Source of the DNA: Novosphingopyxis iocasae
Lineage (GTDB): Bacteria > Pseudomonadota > Alphaproteobacteria > Sphingomonadales > Sphingomonadaceae
Direction: 5' to 3'
Assembly (NCBI RefSeq): GCF_014334095.1
Contig: NZ_CP060495.1
Location: forward strand, 705,001 to 769,000
DNA length: 64,000 nucleotides
Shown here: in pieces, positions 34,922-42,843 of the stretch
Numbering within the stretch: the first letter of the stretch is position 1
How the letters are laid out: every line of letters starts with the position of its first letter
Notes under the pieces: model-generated
The model's input: only the letters and a program-made list of their open reading frames with translations
What the model was told of the DNA's origin: nothing
Database searches by the model: none
Position numbers and translations under genes: made by a program

Positions 34922-35423
34922 GGATGACGCCGTCTTCGCGCGCACCCTTGCCCGCTCCTTCGAACGGCGCGGATATGAGGCGGTGCTTGCGGCCAGCCCT
35001 GCGGAGGTCGATGCCGTTCTCGCCGATCGCACGCCGCGTTACGCAGTCGTCGACTTGAAACTGGCGCAGGCCTCGGGTCTCAACTGCGTGGAAACGCTGC
35101 ACGCGCATGATCCCGAAATGATCATCATCGTGCTGACCGGCTATGCGAGCATCGCCACCGCGGTGCAGGCGATCAAGCTGGGTGCCACATCCTACCTCGC
35201 CAAGCCTGCCAATACGGACGAGATCGAGGCTGCGTTCGGCCAGCAGGCCGGTAATGCGGACGCCCCCATCGAAGGGCGGCCCACGTCGATCAAGACAATG
35301 GAGTGGGAGCGGATCAACGAGGTGCTCGCCGAAACCGATTTCAACATCAGTGAGACAGCGCGGCGGCTCGGCATGCATCGGCGTACGCTGGCCCGCAAAC
35401 TCGACAAGCGCCGCGTCAACTGA
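34890..35423 (+). CDS. regA: RegA/PrrA-type response regulator
   Basis: A 177-residue regulator: an N-terminal receiver (Glu11/Asp12/Asp13; phospho-acceptor Asp55 in VVDLKLA; Lys106-like lysine in YLAKP) and a C-terminal Fis-type helix-turn-helix (about 140-175, SETARRLGMHRRTLARKL) that is nearly diagnostic of RegA. I chose the ATG at 34890 because GGGGA lies 6 nt upstream; another ATG two codons earlier is possible. The gene overlaps the end of regB. The polyproline linker described for Rhodobacter RegA is not evident. It probably controls this respiratory operon among other genes. Confidence 0.93.
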   Translation: MPDKPLLLIVEDDAVFARTLARSFERRGYEAVLAASPAEVDAVLADRTPRYAVVDLKLAQASGLNCVETLHAHDPEMIIIVLTGYASIATAVQAIKLGATSYLAKPANTDEIEAAFGQQAGNADAPIEGRPTSIKTMEWERINEVLAETDFNISETARRLGMHRRTLARKLDKRRVN

Positions 35424-35434
35424 TGATAGCGGCA

Positions 35435-35463
35435 GGCGGGGCCCCTGTCGCAGAAACCCCGCC
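35435..35463. terminator. Hairpin between convergent regA and aldehyde dehydrogenase genes
   Basis: GGCGGGG and CCCCGCC form a seven-pair GC-only stem around a 15-base loop, directly between two convergent stop codons. There is no clear T-tract on either strand, so termination efficiency is uncertain. Confidence 0.45.
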
Positions 35464-35473
35464 CAATAACTGC

Positions 35474-36910
35474 TCACTTCATGTGGAAGGTTTTCGTGAT
35501 CAGGTGCGCGGCCACTCCTTCCGGGCCGTCTTCCGAACCGAAACCACTGTCCTTCATCCCGCCGAACGGACTGTCAGGCCAACTGAGTGCGAGCTGGTTC
35601 ACCGCAATCATGCCTGCCTCGATCTCATCGCCCAGCCGGTTCTGACGCCGACCATTTTCGGTGAAGCAATATGCCGCCAGCGCGTAGGGGAGCCGATTGG
35701 CCTCCGCGATTGCTTCCTCGTCCGTACCGAAGGGCCGGATGAGTGCGAGCGGGCCGAACGGCTCTTCGTTCATGACCCGCGCCGACATCGGCACGTCGGT
35801 CATCACCGTCGGTTCGAAGAAGAAGCCGCCGTCGGAGCCGCCGCGTGATCCGCCGGTGACGATCTTTGCGCCCTCGCTGCGAGCATTCTCGACCATCTCT
35901 TCGATCGCTTCGGGCCGCCGGGGATTGGCCATCGGCCCCATCTGGGTGCTCTCATCCATACCAGCGCCGACCTTCAGCGCCTTAGTGCGCTCGGCAAAGC
36001 CTGCCGCGAACTTTTCGTAAATGCCCTCCTGCACATGAAAGCGCGTGGGCGACACGCACACTTGACCGGCGTTGCGAAACTTGTGCGGCACCAGCATGTC
36101 GAGCGTTTTGTCGAGATCGCAATCATCGAACACAAGCACCGGCCCATGTCCGCCAAGCTCCATCGTTGAGCGCATCACCGTGTCCGCTGCGAGCTTCATA
36201 AGATGCTTGCCGACGGGCACCGATCCGGTGAAGCTGAGTTTGCGTGTCACCGGCGATGCCAGCAGATGGCGGGAGATTTCATCGGGCACGCCGAACATCA
36301 TCTGCGCCACCTTGCCGGGCAGCCCGGCATCGCGGAAACAGTGCATCACCTCGATCGCGCTGGCCGCGGTTTCCTCGCTCGGCTTCAGGATGATGGAGCA
36401 GCCCGCTGCGATGGCCGGGGCAAGCTTGCGCACCGGATTGAGGATCGGGAAGTTCCACGCGCAGAACGCCGCCACCGGGCCGATCGGTTGATGGAGCACG
36501 AGTGAACGGGTGCCAGTGGGGCGCGGGAGCACCCGGCCATAAATACGCTCCGCTTCACCGGCATGAAATTCCAGGAGATTAGCCGTCGCGCCCAGTTCGC
36601 CCTTCGCCTCGGTCAGCGGCTTGCCCTGTTCGGTAGTGGCAATTTTTGCGATATGATCGGCACGCTCGCGCAGCAAAGCCGCGGTTTTGCGCAGCACGGC
36701 AGCGCGCTTGGCACCGGGCGTATCGCGCCATTGCGCAAAGCCTTCCTGCGCGGCGTCCAGCGCACGGTCGAGATCGGCCTTGGTCGCAACCGGAAGATCA
36801 CCAATCCGCTCGCCCGTCGCGGGGTTGAGCGGATGCACGGTCTCTCGCCCTTCGGAACCCAGCCATTCGCCGCCGATATAGAGGGCAAGCTTCGTGCTGT
36901 AATCGGTCAT
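35474..36910 (-). CDS. NAD(P)-dependent aldehyde dehydrogenase (succinate-semialdehyde dehydrogenase-like)
   Basis: A 478-residue soluble enzyme of the ALDH superfamily, best matching the GabD/succinate-semialdehyde group. The catalytic cysteine is Cys285 (NAGQVCVSPTR) and the general base is Glu251 (ELGGHGP). The NAD-binding Rossmann segments PWNFP-like CAWNFPILNP and SFTGSVPVGK are present. It oxidises an aldehyde to the acid; the exact substrate cannot be fixed from sequence. The gene stands alone; about 240 bp upstream (36911-37150) carry no gene. Confidence 0.85.
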   Translation of the reverse strand: MTDYSTKLALYIGGEWLGSEGRETVHPLNPATGERIGDLPVATKADLDRALDAAQEGFAQWRDTPGAKRAAVLRKTAALLRERADHIAKIATTEQGKPLTEAKGELGATANLLEFHAGEAERIYGRVLPRPTGTRSLVLHQPIGPVAAFCAWNFPILNPVRKLAPAIAAGCSIILKPSEETAASAIEVMHCFRDAGLPGKVAQMMFGVPDEISRHLLASPVTRKLSFTGSVPVGKHLMKLAADTVMRSTMELGGHGPVLVFDDCDLDKTLDMLVPHKFRNAGQVCVSPTRFHVQEGIYEKFAAGFAERTKALKVGAGMDESTQMGPMANPRRPEAIEEMVENARSEGAKIVTGGSRGGSDGGFFFEPTVMTDVPMSARVMNEEPFGPLALIRPFGTDEEAIAEANRLPYALAAYCFTENGRRQNRLGDEIEAGMIAVNQLALSWPDSPFGGMKDSGFGSEDGPEGVAAHLITKTFHMK

Positions 36911-37150
36911 GAAAGGTCCTTCGTCAGTTTGATTTTTGATACGGCCGGGCGACCGCGACGGTGCGGAGATAGGAAGCGAGCATAAGTTCGCCAGCCATAC
37001 GCATGAATTTCTGGGGATTTACAGAGGGTAAATGGGCCGTCCGCCGCCAATGTCACTCAGCAGCGCGATGGAGGCTGTATTCGCTCACCGGAACGAACCG
37101 ATGCCGGACGACGAAACCTGTCTTTACCCGAGGACCGCAGCCGGGAAACG

Positions 37151-37477
37151 CTAACGAAGCACGGGCCGCGTGTTGCTTTCGCTGTAGTTGGCGTAATTGT
37201 TCTTCATCATTGCGAGGATGTTCGCAATTTCCTCATCGGCATAGCTGGCGGCATCAGCCTGACTGGACCCGAATTCGCGTTCCGACTTAACGACCGCAGC
37301 GCGGTAGGCATCCCTCTGGCTGGCGCAAACGTCATTGGCCGCGGCAACGAACTCTTTTTCGCTTCTTTTCTCATCGAGACTGCTGACCGTCAGCTTCATC
37401 AGACAATCATTATAGGCCTGATTGGTGGTAATCACCGGATCCTGCGCACTGAGCAGCATGGCAATTGCGAAAAACAT
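37151..37477 (-). CDS. Small exported hypothetical protein
   Basis: A 108-residue protein that I do not recognise. It begins with a short hydrophobic stretch ending in LLSAQ that looks like a signal peptide. The mature part is hydrophilic and helical, rich in Ala, Glu and Lys, with two cysteines (CLMKL and VCASQ) that could pair in the periplasm. It lies between an aldehyde dehydrogenase and a DUF1206 gene on the same strand, with gaps on both sides, so it may be a single unit. Confidence 0.65.
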   Translation of the reverse strand: MFFAIAMLLSAQDPVITTNQAYNDCLMKLTVSSLDEKRSEKEFVAAANDVCASQRDAYRAAVVKSEREFGSSQADAASYADEEIANILAMMKNNYANYSESNTRPVLR

Positions 37478-37554
37478 GAAACCTCTCCCGTTCCTGCTTT
37501 ATTGCGCGATCATAGCATTGAAATCGCGCGCGCCAAAGCAGGAACGGAGCAGGA

Positions 37555-38364
37555 TCAGGAATGCTTCTTGGCCTCTCGTTTCAGCCGCTCCAGCACATCC
37601 TCGTTACGGATCGTGCGATAGCGCGCCATGGCCAGGCTGAAGAGGCCGAAGAGCAGGAAGCCGATCGCGACCAGCGTGAACAGCCAGCCATTGTCCTGCA
37701 GGGAACTGATCGCGCCGCCGACGCCGCGAACCTGGCTGCCCTGCTCGGCAAGTGCAGCCTTTACGGTGAACCAGCCGATGATGAGGAACACGACCGCACG
37801 GGCCGCATAACCGGCATGGCCGAGATATTTTACGAAATGAGGCGTGTCCGCATCAAGCTTGCCCATGAATTTGCCGGTATAGGCCTTTTTCGCCTGCTCG
37901 AACCCGGCGCCGATAAAACACAGGCCGATGAACGCGAGAACGATCCAGCCGCCGGGGAACCCAAGCACCATGCTCGCGGCTTCCTCCTGCCCACCGCCGC
38001 CCGATCCGGAGCCGCCGCTGCCCGCCCCGAACGCAGTCTTGATGGCAACATAGGCAAGGAACAGATGCCCCAACCCGCTGGCGACATGCCCCAGGCGCTT
38101 TGCGATGCCCTTGGGCGTCGTTCCGCCGCCCTCGATATCGATAGCCGCGCCGTAGATGCGGAAGACGCCGTAACCGAGCAGACCGAGCCCCACCAAGGCC
38201 AAGACGACATGACCAGCCGGCATCTCCTCGATCTGGCTTAGAATGTCGGTAGCGCCCGATCCGCGCCCGGTTGTCAGCGCGATATAGCCGATGAGAAAAT
38301 AAACAATCGCGCGCGCAAGATACCCTGCGCGCGCGAAATTCTGTACCTGAGTGACGCGGCTCAT
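37555..38364 (-). CDS. DUF1206 integral membrane protein
   Basis: A 269-residue membrane protein with six predicted helices arranged as three two-helix repeats. Each repeat opens with an aromatic/arginine pattern (ARAGYLARAIVYFLIG; GHLFLAYVAIKTAF; GHAGYAARAVVFLIIG), which identifies DUF1206. A glycine/serine linker (about residues 115-128) sits between repeats one and two. The function of the family is unknown. The ATG at 38364 has AGGGAA 9 nt upstream; an upstream extension of nine codons is unlikely. Confidence 0.85.
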   Translation of the reverse strand: MSRVTQVQNFARAGYLARAIVYFLIGYIALTTGRGSGATDILSQIEEMPAGHVVLALVGLGLLGYGVFRIYGAAIDIEGGGTTPKGIAKRLGHVASGLGHLFLAYVAIKTAFGAGSGGSGSGGGGQEEAASMVLGFPGGWIVLAFIGLCFIGAGFEQAKKAYTGKFMGKLDADTPHFVKYLGHAGYAARAVVFLIIGWFTVKAALAEQGSQVRGVGGAISSLQDNGWLFTLVAIGFLLFGLFSLAMARYRTIRNEDVLERLKREAKKHS

Positions 38365-38468
38365 ACTGATAGTTCCCTGTTCGTTACGCAAGGTGAACGG
38401 ACCGGGCCGCTTTCAGTTCATTTCGGGTCCGGCATTCAGGCTAGCCACGGTATGCCTGCGATAATCGG

Positions 38469-39866
38469 TCAGTAATGGATCGCGCGGTCGTACGCGTCGA
38501 GCACGCTTTCGTGCATCATCTCGCTGAGCGTCGGATGCGCAAACACGGTATGCATCAGCTCTTCCTCGGTGGTTTCCAGCTGGCGCGCGACGACATAACC
38601 CTGGATCAGCTCGGTCACTTCCGCGCCGATCATATGCGCACCCAGCAGCTCGCCGGTCTTGGCGTCGAACACCGTTTTCACAAAGCCTTCGGGATCGCCC
38701 AGCGCAATCGCCTTGCCGTTGCCAATGAAGGGGAAGTTGCCGACCTTCACCTCATGTCCGGCCTCTTTGGCCTTGGCTTCGGTCAGGCCCACGCTGGCCA
38801 CCTGCGGGCGCGAATAGGTGCAGCCCGGGATGTTCGATTTGTCGAAGGCGTGCACATCCTTGCCCGCCAGCTTCTCGACCGCGACGACGCCTTCATGGCT
38901 CGCCTTGTGCGCCAGCCATGGGGCGCCGGTCACATCTCCGATGGCGAGGATGTCGTCGATATTGGTGCGGCCATAGCCGTCCGTCTTGATGTGCCCCTTC
39001 TCGGTTTCGACGCCGAGTTGTTCGAGGCCGATATTCTCGGTGTTCGGCACGATGCCGATGGCGACGATGACGTGGCTGAACTCTTCGGTCGTGCTCTTGC
39101 CCTTGGCGTCCTTGATCGTCGCCTTCACGCCGGATTTGGAGCTTTCGATCTTTTCCACCCCCGCGCCGGTGCGGATATCCATGCCCTGCTTCTTCAACGC
39201 CTTGGTCATGAAGGCGGAGACGTCGGCGTCTTCCACCGGCAGGATACGGTCGAGCATTTCGACGATCGTCACGTCCGCGCCCATATCGCTGTAGAAGCTG
39301 GCGAATTCGACGCCGATCGCGCCCGAGCCGATCACGAGCAGCTTTTTCGGCATTTCCTTGGGCACCATCGCATGACGATAGGTCCAGACGCGCTCGCCAT
39401 CCGCCTTCGCGAACGGCAGGTCGCGCGCGCGGGCACCGGTGGCAATCATGATCGTCTTCGCGCTCACATCGGTAGACTTGCCGTCCTCGCCCTTCACCGC
39501 GATCTTGCCTTTGGCGGTGATGGTGCCGACCCCGTTCACGACGTCGATCTTGTTCTTCTTCATCAGATGGGTGACGCCGCCGTTCAACTGGCCAGCCACT
39601 TTGCGACTGCGATCCACGATCTTTTCCAGATCGAATCCCGGCTTTTCCGCCTTCAACCCATATTGTTCGGCATGGGTCATATAATGGTGGATTTCGGACG
39701 TGCGCAGCAGTGCCTTCGTCGGGATGCAGCCCCAGTTGAGGCAGATGCCGCCCAGCTTCTCGCGCTCGATAATGGCAACCTTCATGCCCAGCTGCGCGGC
39801 GCGGATCGCGGCGACATAGCCGCCCGGGCCCGAACCGATGATGGCGAGATCGTAAGTGGTGCTCAT
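38469..39866 (-). CDS. lpdA: Dihydrolipoamide dehydrogenase (E3)
   Basis: A 465-residue FAD flavoprotein that reoxidises the dihydrolipoyl groups of 2-oxoacid dehydrogenase complexes with NAD+. It shows the FAD dinucleotide fold (AIIGSGPGGYVAAI), the redox disulfide Cys42/Cys47 (GGICLNWGC), the NAD-binding fold (VIGSGAIGVEFASF) and the C-terminal interface His-Glu pair (HTVFAHPTLSE). The real ATG is at 39866, with GGAGG upstream, and overlaps the stop of the thioesterase gene by 4 bp; the longer open frame upstream is not coding. E2 lies two genes upstream, so this is probably the pyruvate dehydrogenase E3. Confidence 0.95.
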   Translation of the reverse strand: MSTTYDLAIIGSGPGGYVAAIRAAQLGMKVAIIEREKLGGICLNWGCIPTKALLRTSEIHHYMTHAEQYGLKAEKPGFDLEKIVDRSRKVAGQLNGGVTHLMKKNKIDVVNGVGTITAKGKIAVKGEDGKSTDVSAKTIMIATGARARDLPFAKADGERVWTYRHAMVPKEMPKKLLVIGSGAIGVEFASFYSDMGADVTIVEMLDRILPVEDADVSAFMTKALKKQGMDIRTGAGVEKIESSKSGVKATIKDAKGKSTTEEFSHVIVAIGIVPNTENIGLEQLGVETEKGHIKTDGYGRTNIDDILAIGDVTGAPWLAHKASHEGVVAVEKLAGKDVHAFDKSNIPGCTYSRPQVASVGLTEAKAKEAGHEVKVGNFPFIGNGKAIALGDPEGFVKTVFDAKTGELLGAHMIGAEVTELIQGYVVARQLETTEEELMHTVFAHPTLSEMMHESVLDAYDRAIHY

Positions 39867-40267
39867 GCTGTGACGTCCTCCTGGGAGATGGGCTCTTGCG
39901 CGATAGGGCGCGGCCGTCCCTCGTCGTCGACGGCGACGAAGGTAAATTGCGCTTCGGTGACCTTGACGTGGCGGTCCGCATGGCGGTGGCGCCGCCAAGC
40001 TTCCACGTCGATCTTCATGCTGCTGGTCCCGACATGGGTGAGATCGGCATAGACCGAAACCTCATCGCCCACCTTGACCGGCGCGTAAAACTGCATGCCG
40101 TCCATCGCAATGGTGACGGCGCGCCCACGGGCATGCCGCGCGGCGACGAGCCCGGCGGCACTGTCCATCAGGCTCATCAACCAGCCGCCGAAAATGTCCC
40201 CATAGGCGTTGGCGTCCGCCGGCATCGCCGTGACACGGATCGCGGGATCGCGCGGTCTCTCATCCAA
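39863..40267 (-). CDS. Acyl-CoA thioesterase (hotdog fold, YciA-like)
   Basis: A 134-residue single hotdog-domain protein. The segments NAYGDIFGGWLMSLMDSAAG and VKVGDEVSVYADL are those of the YciA/acyl-CoA hydrolase family, which cleaves acyl-CoA to free CoA and acid. It sits 1 bp after the pyruvate dehydrogenase E2 gene and overlaps lpdA by 4 bp, so it is co-expressed with acetyl-CoA production and may relieve CoA trapping. Chain-length preference is unknown. Confidence 0.87.
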   Translation of the reverse strand: MDERPRDPAIRVTAMPADANAYGDIFGGWLMSLMDSAAGLVAARHARGRAVTIAMDGMQFYAPVKVGDEVSVYADLTHVGTSSMKIDVEAWRRHRHADRHVKVTEAQFTFVAVDDEGRPRPIAQEPISQEDVTA

Positions 40268-40268
40268 T

Positions 40269-41645
40269 TCAGGCCACCATCGCCAGCGGGTTTTCCACGA
40301 TCTGCTTGAACGCCTGCATCAGCTCGGCACCGTCCGCACCGTCGATGGCGCGGTGATCGAAGCTGCCGGTGGCGCTCATCACCGTGGCGACGGACAGCGC
40401 ATCGTCGACGATATAGGGGCGCTTCTCGCCCGCGCCGACGGCAAGGATCATACCCTGCGGCGGGTTGATGACGGCATCGAACTGCTTGATGCCGAACATG
40501 CCCATGTTGGAGATGGACGCGGTGCCGCCCTGATATTCTTCCGGCTTCAGCTTGCCTTCCTTGGCGCGGCCGGCAAGCTCCTTCACCTCTTGGCTGATCG
40601 CGCCGAGCGCCTTCGTTTCCGCGCCCGTTACGATCGGCGTGATGAGGCCTGTGGGAGTGCTGACCGCGACGCTGATGTCTGCGCGGCTATATTTGATCAG
40701 CTGGTTGCCGGCATAGCTGACATTGCATTTGGGCACCTGGATAAGCGCCTTTGCGAGCGCCTTGATCAGCATGTCGTTGACAGAGAGCTTGATGCCCTGC
40801 GGTTCGAGCGCCTTGTTGAGATCGGAACGCAGCTTCAGGAGCTTGTCGAGCTGGACGTCGACGGTGAGGTAGATGTGCGGGATCGTCTGCTTCGCCTCGG
40901 TCAGGCGGCGCGCGATCGTCTTGCGCATGTTGGACAGGTTTTCCGCCTCGTGCGGAATATCCGTCTGGAAGTCGCCTTCCGCGGCGGCAGCAACCTTCGC
41001 TTCTTCGGCCTTCGCTGCGGGCGCCTCGGCGGATTTCGCCGTCGGCTTGGCATCGGCCACATCGGCCTTCACGATACGACCCTTGGGTCCGCTGCCTTCG
41101 ATCGCGGTCAGATCGAGGCCCTTTTGCGCGGCGATCCGGCGCGCGAGTGGGCTCGCCTTGATCCGCTCTCCGCTGTCATCGGTCGGCGCAGCAGGAGCCT
41201 TGGTGCCGTCGTCGGCTACAGCCTGATCGGTGGGCTTGCCGTGATCCTCGGCCTGGGTCTTGGAGCGCTCCGCCTTTTTATCCTCATCCCCGGTCTTGTT
41301 GGGGTCGGACGGTTCCTTGCCGGGCTCCTGCGCGGTCTTGGCTTCTTCGCTCTTCGCCGCGCCGCCGCCTGAAGCCGCCTTGGCCGCCTCTTCCAGATCT
41401 TCGCCTTCTTCGGCCAGGATCGCGATGACCGCGCCGACCTTCACTTCGTCGGTCCCTTCCTCGATCAGAATCTTGGCAATGGTGCCTTCGTCCACTGCCT
41501 CGAACTCCATCGTCGCCTTATCGGTCTCGATCTCCGCCATGATGTCGCCGGAGCTGACAGTGTCGCCTTCTTTCACCAGCCATTTGGCGAGCGTGCCTTC
41601 TTCCATCGTCGGCGAGAGAGCGGGCATTTTAAGTTCGATGGGCAT
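40269..41645 (-). CDS. pdhC: Pyruvate dehydrogenase E2, dihydrolipoyllysine acetyltransferase
   Basis: A 458-residue E2 chain. An N-terminal lipoyl domain carries the lipoylated Lys43 ([11 protein letters not shown]) and opens with [15 protein letters not shown], the pyruvate dehydrogenase type. An Ala/Glu/Lys/Pro-rich linker (about 80-165) is followed by a peripheral-subunit binding domain ([16 protein letters not shown]) and the acetyltransferase domain with catalytic [12 protein letters not shown] near the C-terminus. It transfers acetyl from E1 to CoA. E1 genes are not in the window. The start at 41645 is chosen because the family sequence begins there. Confidence 0.94.
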   Translation of the reverse strand: MPIELKMPALSPTMEEGTLAKWLVKEGDTVSSGDIMAEIETDKATMEFEAVDEGTIAKILIEEGTDEVKVGAVIAILAEEGEDLEEAAKAASGGGAAKSEEAKTAQEPGKEPSDPNKTGDEDKKAERSKTQAEDHGKPTDQAVADDGTKAPAAPTDDSGERIKASPLARRIAAQKGLDLTAIEGSGPKGRIVKADVADAKPTAKSAEAPAAKAEEAKVAAAAEGDFQTDIPHEAENLSNMRKTIARRLTEAKQTIPHIYLTVDVQLDKLLKLRSDLNKALEPQGIKLSVNDMLIKALAKALIQVPKCNVSYAGNQLIKYSRADISVAVSTPTGLITPIVTGAETKALGAISQEVKELAGRAKEGKLKPEEYQGGTASISNMGMFGIKQFDAVINPPQGMILAVGAGEKRPYIVDDALSVATVMSATGSFDHRAIDGADGAELMQAFKQIVENPLAMVA

Positions 41646-41789
41646 GGAAGATTCGTTCCTATCGCTGGCGTGTGGAGGGTCTATGCCAAAGGGTGACGCT
41701 GCGTCCAAGAGGGTTTAGCCGCCCGAGCTTGCATGGATCGGGATTTTGGCGCAGCTTTCCGGACAACAAATGGGAGGGGCACCATCGCC

Positions 41790-42245
41790 ATGCGCACCTA
41801 TCTGGTGGTGATCGATGAAACGGATGAAGCGCTGCTCGCGCTGCGCTTCGCCACGCGGCGCGCCGCAAAGACCGGGGGCGCGGTGCATATCCTTGCGCTG
41901 GTCGAACCGCAGGACTTCGTTGCTTGGGCTGGCGTGCAGCAAACCATCGAGGAAGAGAGCAAGGCCCGGGCCGAAGCGCTTGTGGTCAGCGCGGCAGGCA
42001 CCATCCTTGAGGAATCGGGCCTGCGCCCCTCGATCACGGTGAAGGAAGGCCGCGGGCCCGATGTGGTGCGGGAGCTTTTAAGCGAACGCGGCGACATTGC
42101 CGCCCTGGTGCTCGGCGCTTCGGCGCATGGCGGGCCGGGGCCGCTCGTAAGCCACTTCACCGGCGCCGCGATGGGCAGCCTGCCCTGCCCCGTCATGGTG
42201 ATCCCAGGCGGACTGAGCCATGAGGATATCGACAGGCTGAGCTGA
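41790..42245 (+). CDS. Universal stress protein (UspA family)
   Basis: A 151-residue Usp domain. It starts MRTYLVVIDETDEALLALRFA and has the C-terminal nucleotide loop ALVLGASAHGGPGPLVSHF, related to the ATP-binding GxxG(9x)GS/T pattern, although it is degenerate in places. The start ATG has GGAGGGG about 12 nt upstream; the frame extends further but nothing supports it. It is divergent from pdhC and convergent with the peroxiredoxin-like gene. Confidence 0.83.
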   Translation: MRTYLVVIDETDEALLALRFATRRAAKTGGAVHILALVEPQDFVAWAGVQQTIEEESKARAEALVVSAAGTILEESGLRPSITVKEGRGPDVVRELLSERGDIAALVLGASAHGGPGPLVSHFTGAAMGSLPCPVMVIPGGLSHEDIDRLS

Positions 42246-42264
42246 GCGGCCGCCCCCGTCTTCG

Positions 42265-42786
42265 TCAGGCTTTCGTGCCGCGCGGCGGATAGTTCTCTTC
42301 AATCACGAAATCGATTCCCTTCAGGATCGCATCGAAGCTGGGGCGCGCGAATGGCACGCTTTGATGCTGCATCATATAGATGCTGCCGTCAGGCCGGATC
42401 AGCGCGATGCCGGGCTCGGAAAATACCGCCGGCTCTTCCGAACCTTCGCGCGCGGAGCTGATATACAGCCCCCATTCGCGCGCTTTCTCTTCGCTCATAT
42501 CATAAGCGAGCGGCAGGTTGCCGGTGTCCCAATCGGCATCCACCTTCATCGCGCGCTCTTCATCGTCCATCGAGATGGCGAAAGGCGAAATGCCGCGTTC
42601 GGTGAACTCGTCTAACCGGCTGCCGAGCTCTTCCAGCTGCTTCTTGCATATCGGGCAATGCGATCCGCGATAGAAGACGAGCATCGTGAAGCGATCCGGG
42701 GTCTGGGCGGAAAGTTCGAATTTCGCCTGGATGGTCAGCGGCAGGTCGAGGCTGGGGGCGGCGGTGCCGGGAACGGGATGGGTCAT
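42265..42786 (-). CDS. Peroxiredoxin-like (AhpC/TSA, thioredoxin-fold) protein
   Basis: A 173-residue thioredoxin-fold protein with the active-site pattern FYRGSHCPICKKQL. The CPIC pair (Cys44 and Cys47) combines a peroxidatic-type position with a nearby cysteine, as in the 'peroxiredoxin-like' branch of AhpC/TSA proteins. It is probably a cytoplasmic thiol peroxidase or reductase; the electron donor is unknown. It stands alone, downstream of RNase R on the same strand order but separated from it. Confidence 0.85.
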   Translation of the reverse strand: MTHPVPGTAAPSLDLPLTIQAKFELSAQTPDRFTMLVFYRGSHCPICKKQLEELGSRLDEFTERGISPFAISMDDEERAMKVDADWDTGNLPLAYDMSEEKAREWGLYISSAREGSEEPAVFSEPGIALIRPDGSIYMMQHQSVPFARPSFDAILKGIDFVIEENYPPRGTKA

Positions 42787-42843
42787 GCAATCTCCTTTGC
42801 ATCGATCAACCCAACGAACCCGCCTCCGTTCCGGCCAAAGCGA

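Noticed and set aside
38475-40052. Long plus-strand frame opposite lpdA (525 codons)
   Set aside because: Shadow of lpdA. Similar antisense frames lie over pccA/bioB (53664-55577), methylmalonyl-CoA mutase (57036-58490) and gor (62519-63967).
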